The position numbers were made by a program, and so were the translations under genes. DNA of 5,840 bases from DATDCY01 sp031406795 [NCBI: Candidatus Rokuibacteriota bacterium] (GTDB lineage Bacteria > JAUVQV01), in contig JANOHV010000172.1 of the NCBI GenBank assembly GCA_031406795.1, positions 1 to 5,840 of the forward strand, read 5' to 3'. The notes below the pieces were generated by a model. The model was not told where the DNA came from and ran no database searches. It saw only the letters and a list, made by a program, of their open reading frames with translations. Shown piece after piece: positions 1 through 5,840 of this stretch. How positions within the stretch are numbered: the first letter of the stretch is position 1; each line of letters starts with the position of its first letter.

Positions 1-11
1 CCGTCACCGAC

Positions 12-139
12 CGGGAACGGCCAGGCGGATCAAAAGGGTCCAGGTGCAAGGCGGACGAGGAAGCGGCGACTGAGGCGGGCTGGTGCCCGCCGCAGGGAGC
101 CGCGAGGAGGACAACGCAGCAGATGGGCCCTTTTCAGCG
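12..139. repeat. Palindromic repeat element, copy 1 of a tandem pair
   Basis: This 128-bp unit recurs 130 bp downstream (142-269) with one difference, G at 27 against T at 157. Each unit has nested inverted repeats. The outer arms at 32-42 and 124-134 pair over 11 bp with one G-U (AAAAGGGTCCA with TGGGCCCTTTT). An intermediate GCGGC/GCCGC pair lies at 63-67 and 99-103. A perfect 7-bp core, GGCGGGC-TGGT-GCCCGCC, spans 74-91. The unit could therefore form a long imperfect hairpin as RNA or single-stranded DNA. No credible protein is encoded. It resembles non-coding interspersed repeats I remember from Geobacter-type genomes, but that resemblance is from memory. Bases 1-11 show no recognisable feature. 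Confidence 0.85.
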
Positions 140-141
140 CA

Positions 142-269
142 CGGGAACGGCCAGGCTGATCAAAAGGGTCCAGGTGCAAGGCGGACGAGGAAGCGGCGAC
201 TGAGGCGGGCTGGTGCCCGCCGCAGGGAGCCGCGAGGAGGACAACGCAGCAGATGGGCCCTTTTCAGCG
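142..269. repeat. Palindromic repeat element, copy 2, abutting a tRNA gene
   Basis: This is the second copy of the 128-bp element, with the same nested arms at 162-172/254-264, 193-197/229-233 and 204-210/215-221. Here the pairing can extend outward: CCAGGC at 151-156 is the exact reverse complement of GCCTGG at 270-275. The fold thus runs to within one base of the CCA end of the minus-strand tRNA at 277. Transcripts leaving the tRNA gene would enter this hairpin at once. It may help form the 3' end of the tRNA precursor, but no T-run directly follows an arm near the tRNA, so a classical terminator is not evident. Confidence 0.85.
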
Positions 270-276
270 GCCTGGA

Positions 277-353
277 TGGTGGCGGTGGGTGGACTTGAAC
301 CACCGACTCCGCGGATATGAGCCGCGTGCTCTGACCAACTGAGCTACACCGCC
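277..353 (-). tRNA. tRNA with CAU anticodon, probably elongator tRNA-Met
   Basis: The reverse complement folds into a complete 77-nt cloverleaf. The acceptor arms GGCGGTG/CACCGCC pair over 7 bp, followed by discriminator A and an encoded CCA. The D-arm is GCTC/GAGC, the anticodon stem CGCGG/CCGCG carries loop CTCATAT (anticodon CAT), the variable loop is GAGTC, and the T-arm is GGTGG-TTCAAGT-CCACC. It is not the initiator: position 1 is paired (G1-C72) and the anticodon stem lacks the three consecutive G-C pairs typical of tRNA-fMet. Overall form favours elongator Met. A CAU-anticodon tRNA-Ile2, modified by TilS to read AUA, cannot be fully excluded by eye. A strong promoter lies just upstream. 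Confidence 0.95.
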
Positions 354-367
354 GTCAAGGAGCCCGG

Positions 368-396
368 TTTATAGGGCATTTGGGGACGCCTGTCAA
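368..396 (-). promoter_or_regulatory. sigma70-type promoter of the tRNA gene
   Basis: On the minus strand, TTGACA (396-391, a perfect -35 match) is followed by a 17-bp spacer and TATAAA (373-368, five of six matches to the -10). Transcription should start near 361, giving a leader of about 8 nt before the tRNA 5' end at 353. Spacing and sequence are near ideal, as expected for a stable RNA gene, and this is the only strong promoter I can see in the window. Confidence 0.85.
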
Positions 397-403
397 GAAG
401 CCG

Positions 404-433
404 CCGCCCCGGGAGGGCAGCCGGCCGGGGCGG
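404..433. other. GC-rich hairpin between divergent genes
   Basis: CCGCCCCGG (404-412) and CCGGGGCGG (425-433) form a perfect 9-bp all-GC stem with a 12-nt loop. On the plus strand it is followed after four bases by a T-rich stretch, TTGTGTTTTT (438-447), so it resembles an intrinsic terminator for rightward transcription. It could block read-through from the repeat/tRNA side into the gene at 487, or fold in that gene's 5' UTR if its promoter lies further left. No plus-strand gene lies upstream to need a terminator, so the function is uncertain. Confidence 0.4.
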
Positions 434-486
434 TCGCTTGTGTTTTTCCCGCTCGTGCAGTAGGTTTTCCGCAGGAGGGGTGAAGC

Positions 487-924
487 ATGTCCAGACAGAG
501 AATGAAACGCGTGTTCGCCGCGATGCTGGCCGCCGGTTCTCTCGCGGTGCCGTCGGGGTGCGACTGGTTGAGCGGATCGGATGCGGGAGCGCGCCAATCG
601 CCCTTTCTCAGCAACCTGAGCATCCAGCCGGCTTCGGTGCTCTGCGGCCAGGAATTCACCGTGTCGTTTCGTTTCGACGATCCACAGGGTGACGTCCTTC
701 TGGCGCACGTGAACCTCCAGCGCGCCGGAGACCCGACGGTTCGCGAGGAGTCGCCACTGTGGCCCGATGGCGTCAGCAGGAGCAGCGGAACCGTATCGTT
801 CCCCCTCACGTTCACCTGCGGCACCAAGGGCGGCGCCTGGGCGGTCACGGTCCGGGTCGAGGACGAGCGGTTGAACCCGAGCAACCTGCTGTCCGGGGAG
901 ATCAGGCTCAACGCGGCGGGTTAA
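487..924 (+). CDS. Small secreted protein, putative lipoprotein with Ig-like beta fold
   Basis: This 145-residue protein is not one I recognise. The start is supported by AGGAGG at 473-478, 8 bp before the ATG; a second ATG five codons later lacks such a site. The N-terminus has basic residues (R3, R5, K7, R8), a hydrophobic run at about 9-21, then VPSGC with Cys25. This suggests a signal peptide cleaved by lipoprotein signal peptidase, although proline at the -3 position departs from the usual lipobox. Residue +2 is Asp, which in Escherichia coli retains lipoproteins in the inner membrane. Residues about 45-143 alternate hydrophobic and polar as in a beta sandwich (EFTVSFRFDDPQGD, WAVTVRVEDE), and Cys53 and Cys111 could form a disulfide. 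It converges on lolD with a 17-bp overlap. Function unknown. No convincing promoter was found. Confidence 0.75.
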   Translation: MSRQRMKRVFAAMLAAGSLAVPSGCDWLSGSDAGARQSPFLSNLSIQPASVLCGQEFTVSFRFDDPQGDVLLAHVNLQRAGDPTVREESPLWPDGVSRSSGTVSFPLTFTCGTKGGAWAVTVRVEDERLNPSNLLSGEIRLNAAG

Positions 925-1609
925 GCGGCGGCGCGGCGGCGGCGAAGCGGCCGCCTTCGAGCGTCAGGGTCCTCCCGCAGGCCCGGGCCAGTTCCGCGTT
1001 GTGCGTGACCACCACCAGCGTTAACCCGCGCTCGCGGTTGAGCTGCTGCAGCAGCGCGAAGATCGCCTCGCCCGTCGCGCGGTCCAGGTTTCCCGTCGGC
1101 ACGTCGGCCATCAACAGCAGCGGCGAACGCGCGATGGCCCGGGCGATCGCCACGCGCTGCTGTTCGCCGCCGGAGAGTTCCCCCGGGCGGTGGTGCCCGC
1201 GGTCGGCGAGGCCGACGTCCGCGAGCAGCTCCGCCGCACGCCGCGCCGCGCCGGCGCCGCGTTCGCCCCCGAGCAGCAGCGGCATCTGGACGTTTTCGAG
1301 CGCCGTGAAGTCCGGCATCAGGAAGTGGAACTGGAAGATGAAACCCACGGCGGCATTGCGATAGCGGGCCAGGGCCGTGGCGGAGAGCCCGGCGAGCGGC
1401 CGGCCTTCGAAGAGCATCTCGCCGGCGCTCGGGCGGTCGAGTCCGCCGAGCAGGTGCAACAGCGTGCTCTTGCCGGTGCCGGAGGCCCCGACGATCGCCA
1501 CGGTCTCGCCGGCCGCGACGGCCAGATCCAGGCCGTCGATCACGGTGAGCTGCCGCTCGCCGCTCATGTAGGTTTTCGTCAGCCCCCGGGCTTCAATCAG
1601 GGGCGGCAT
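908..1609 (-). CDS. lolD: LolD, ATPase of the lipoprotein-releasing ABC transporter
   Basis: LolD powers extraction of outer-membrane lipoproteins from the inner membrane for handover to LolA; it sits on the cytoplasmic face bound to the LolC/E permease. The 233-residue length is normal. Visible motifs are Walker A GASGTGKST (41-49), the Q-loop in a LolD-like FQFHFLMPDFTALENV stretch (Q93), signature LSGGEQQR (145-152), the Walker B region LLLMADVPTGNLD ending in the D-loop (164-176) and the H-loop His203. The residue after Walker B Asp169, normally the catalytic glutamate, is Val170 (GTG, plus-strand 1100-1102). This would be expected to impair ATP hydrolysis unless it is a sequencing error. 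The ATG shares one base with the lolC stop (TAATG), and GAGG lies 8 bp upstream, so translation is probably coupled. Confidence 0.93.
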   Translation of the reverse strand: MPPLIEARGLTKTYMSGERQLTVIDGLDLAVAAGETVAIVGASGTGKSTLLHLLGGLDRPSAGEMLFEGRPLAGLSATALARYRNAAVGFIFQFHFLMPDFTALENVQMPLLLGGERGAGAARRAAELLADVGLADRGHHRPGELSGGEQQRVAIARAIARSPLLLMADVPTGNLDRATGEAIFALLQQLNRERGLTLVVVTHNAELARACGRTLTLEGGRFAAAAPPLNPPR

Positions 1610-2972
1610 TACTCATACCTCAAGGCGGGGATGGGGTCGAGGCGCGAGGCCTTCCAGGCGGGGTAGAGGGTGGCCAGCACGCTGATCGCCATGGCCGCAG
1701 CCGCGATCACGCCGACCAGCGCCGGGTCGACCTCCACCGGCAGGGTGTCGATGTAGTAGACGCTGCTCGGCAGCGGGATGAACTTGTAGCGCTCCAGCGC
1801 GAGGCAGGTGCCCCAGCCGAGAACCACCCCGAGCAGGGTGCCGACCGATCCGATCAGGAAGCCCCCGAAGACGAAGACGCGCCTGACCTGGGCCGGGGTC
1901 GCCCCCATCGACTTGAGGATGGCGATGTCCTTGCCCTTCTCGATGACTTTCATGATCAGCGAGCCGACGATACTGAACGACGCCACCAGCACGATCAGAA
2001 TCAGGATGATGAACATGGCCAGCTTCTCGAGGCGGATGGCGGCGAACAGGGCGTGGTTCATCTCGCTCCAGTCGCGCACCCAGAAGGCGCCGCCGAGGCG
2101 CTCCTGGATCTGGGCGGCCATCGCGGGCGAGTGGTCGAACTCCTTGATGCGCACCCCGATCCCGGTCGCCACGTCCCCGGTGTCGAAGAGCTGCTGGGCC
2201 TCGGTCAGCGCGAGGTACGCCAGCGAGGAGTCGTACTCGTACATCCCGGACTTGAAAATGCCGACCACGGTGCAGTGGCGCACCGCCGGCGCGACGCCTC
2301 CCGGGGTCGTGCTGCCGAATGCGGAGATGACCCGCACCTCGCCGCCCAGGCCGGCGCCGAGATTGCGGGCGAGTTCGGCGCCGAGGATCACCCCGGGCAG
2401 CCGGGCGCCCGTCGGGTCCGGGTCCAGCTGTTCGAGCTTGCCGAGCACGAGGTTGCGGGCCAGGTCGGTCACCGACCCCTCGGCGTGCGGGTCGATGCCG
2501 CGAAGCACCACCCCCTGCACCGCGCCCGGGGACCCGAGCATGGCCTGCGAGAGAATGAACGGGGAGGCGCCGGTGACGCCGGGGATGGCGCGGATCCTCT
2601 CGCTCAGCGCCCGGTAGTCGTCGATGGACCCGCCGACCTGCGGCACGACGATGATGTGCGAGTTGGTGCCGAGAATCTTGCGCTTCAGGTCGCTCTCGAA
2701 ACCGGTCATCACGCCGATGACGATGATCAGCGCCATGACTCCGAGCGTCACGCCGCTGACCGAGATGTAGGTCACGGCCGAGATCAGCCGCGGAAAGCGG
2801 CGCGAGCGCAGGTAGCGGCCGCCGACGAGGACCTCGAAGGCGCGCCCCGGCGCGACGACGGGCAGCAGCCGCAGCAGCAGGGCGTACGTCAGGCTGGGCA
2901 GGAAGAGCACGAGCAGCAGTGCCGCGCCGATCCAGGGCAGCAGCAGGGGCAGCACCGTCCGCAGGTTCTCCG

Positions 2973-2976
<4 letters not shown>
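1609..2976 (-). CDS. lolC: LolC/LolE-type permease of the lipoprotein-releasing transporter
   Basis: This is the membrane subunit that takes lipoproteins from the inner-membrane outer leaflet and passes them to LolA. The core matches the family: GGRYLRSRR then a first transmembrane helix (about 67-92), a large periplasmic domain (about 95-315), three C-terminal helices (about 319-343, 369-394, 417-440), the cytoplasmic EKGKDIAILKSMGAT coupling segment (346-360), and the family-typical end SRLDPIPALRYE. At 455 residues it exceeds the usual 400-415. The excess is an N-terminal segment of about 41-48 residues with a strongly hydrophobic stretch (8-42). Only one permease gene is present, so it may work as a homodimer (LolF-like) or with a partner elsewhere. 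Its ATG overlaps the lysS stop (ATGA), and no later ATG could give a family-length protein. Confidence 0.92.
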
Positions 2977-4484
<1,508 letters not shown>

Positions 4485-4496
4485 GCCGCTCCTTTG

Positions 4497-5615
<1,119 letters not shown>

Positions 5616-5616
<1 letters not shown>

Positions 5617-5654
5617 TACACCGCATCCCCCGTGGGTTCCTGAAGAATTGGCAT
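5616..5654 (-). CDS. Possible 12-codon leader ORF coupled to prfB
   Basis: ATG at 5654 opens a short frame encoding MPILQEPTGDAV. It ends in TAA whose last base is the first base of the prfB ATG (TAATG). A GAGGT sequence at 5662-5658 lies just upstream, with about 4 nt between GAGG and the ATG, which is short but usable. The geometry copies the TAATG junction between lolC and lolD, suggesting translational coupling. Against this, the same bases contain TAAAAT (5658-5653), which could be a promoter -10 box, in which case the ATG would not be transcribed. The frame is very short and could be chance. Confidence 0.3.
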
Positions 5655-5743
5655 TTTACCTCAGGTGGGCCTGCGCGCGAAAGCCCTCGCGGCAGCACGC
5701 AACGATTCCGCAACAAGGAGGTCGGGCGACCGCGGCGACCGGC

Positions 5744-5839
5744 TCAAGTTGTTACTTCGTATCGGATTCCGGCTGGCTCACGCAGCGGCGTGCCCTCGGG
5801 AGCATTTTCGGGAGGCTTTTTCCAGGTCCAGGCGGACTG
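5744..5839 (-). CDS. Possible 3' fragment of an upstream gene
   Basis: One minus-strand frame is open from the window edge to TGA at 5746-5744 and encodes 31 residues, including WKKPPENAPEGTPLREPAG then IRYEV. The spacing of Trp, PP, GTPL and AG resembles the first half of a fibronectin type III domain (strand B through strand C), but the frame stops where strand C would end, so the domain would be incomplete. The other minus-strand frames also close within about 70-90 bp. This may be a degraded gene end or non-coding sequence. Between here and the prfB leader (5663-5743) I see nothing else I can support. Confidence 0.22.
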   Translation of the reverse strand, partial: QSAWTWKKPPENAPEGTPLREPAGIRYEVTT

Positions 5840-5840
5840 C

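Noticed and set aside
12-269. CRISPR-like direct repeats
   Set aside because: There are only two copies, each 128 bp, essentially without spacers; this is a tandem duplication of a palindromic element.
83-298. Plus-strand 71-codon open frame across the repeats
   Set aside because: It lies inside the duplicated non-coding repeat and runs into the antisense of the tRNA; the product is low-complexity Arg/Gly-rich with no ribosome binding site that decides a start.
438-466. Promoter for the gene at 487 (TTGTGT, 17 bp, TAGGTT)
   Set aside because: Spacing is right, but each hexamer matches only three of six bases; too weak to annotate.
941-958. Terminator for the plus-strand gene (GGCGGC...GCCGCC)
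   Set aside because: The short GC hairpin has no T-run after it and sits in lolD codons; it could arise simply from Ala/Gly codon runs.
5675-5695. Small CGCGA...TCGCG hairpin upstream of prfB
   Set aside because: A 5-bp stem in GC-rich sequence is expected by chance and has no T-run.

Overview
The window is GC-rich and looks like a chromosomal segment from a deltaproteobacterium of the Geobacter/Desulfuromonas type. This is inferred from the gene order prfB-lysS-lolC-lolD, the style of the LolC/LolD and LysRS proteins, and a palindromic interspersed repeat that resembles ones I remember from Geobacter-like genomes. I could not confirm the lineage by a search.

Layout, left to right. Positions 12-269 hold two near-identical 128-bp direct repeats (period 130, one mismatch), each able to fold into a long hairpin. 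The second copy ends against the 3' end of a CAU-anticodon tRNA gene on the minus strand (277-353), which has a near-consensus sigma70 promoter at 368-396. A short divergent intergenic stretch with a strong GC hairpin (404-433) precedes a plus-strand gene for a small secreted, probably lipid-anchored protein (487-924). Its 3' end overlaps the 3' end of lolD by 17 bp. From 908 to 5616 the minus strand carries a tightly packed gene set, transcribed right to left: prfB (peptide release factor 2, with a programmed +1 frameshift), a 12-bp gap, lysS (class II lysyl-tRNA synthetase), an ATGA overlap, lolC (lipoprotein-releasing permease), a TAATG overlap, and lolD (its ATPase). The 5617-5840 leader contains a possible 12-codon upstream ORF joined to prfB by another TAATG, and nothing else convincing.

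The genes link translation (release factor, lysyl-tRNA synthetase, a tRNA) with envelope biogenesis (LolCD, which lifts lipoproteins out of the inner membrane); the convergent small gene encodes a candidate lipoprotein. The points most worth a second look are: LolD has valine in place of the catalytic Walker B glutamate; LolC carries an extra hydrophobic N-terminal segment; the RF2 frameshift cassette is intact, so the gene is about 120 bp longer than a simple ORF call suggests; the palindromic tandem repeat abuts the tRNA; and prfB may have a coupled leader peptide. I saw no mobile-element genes, CRISPR array or defence system.
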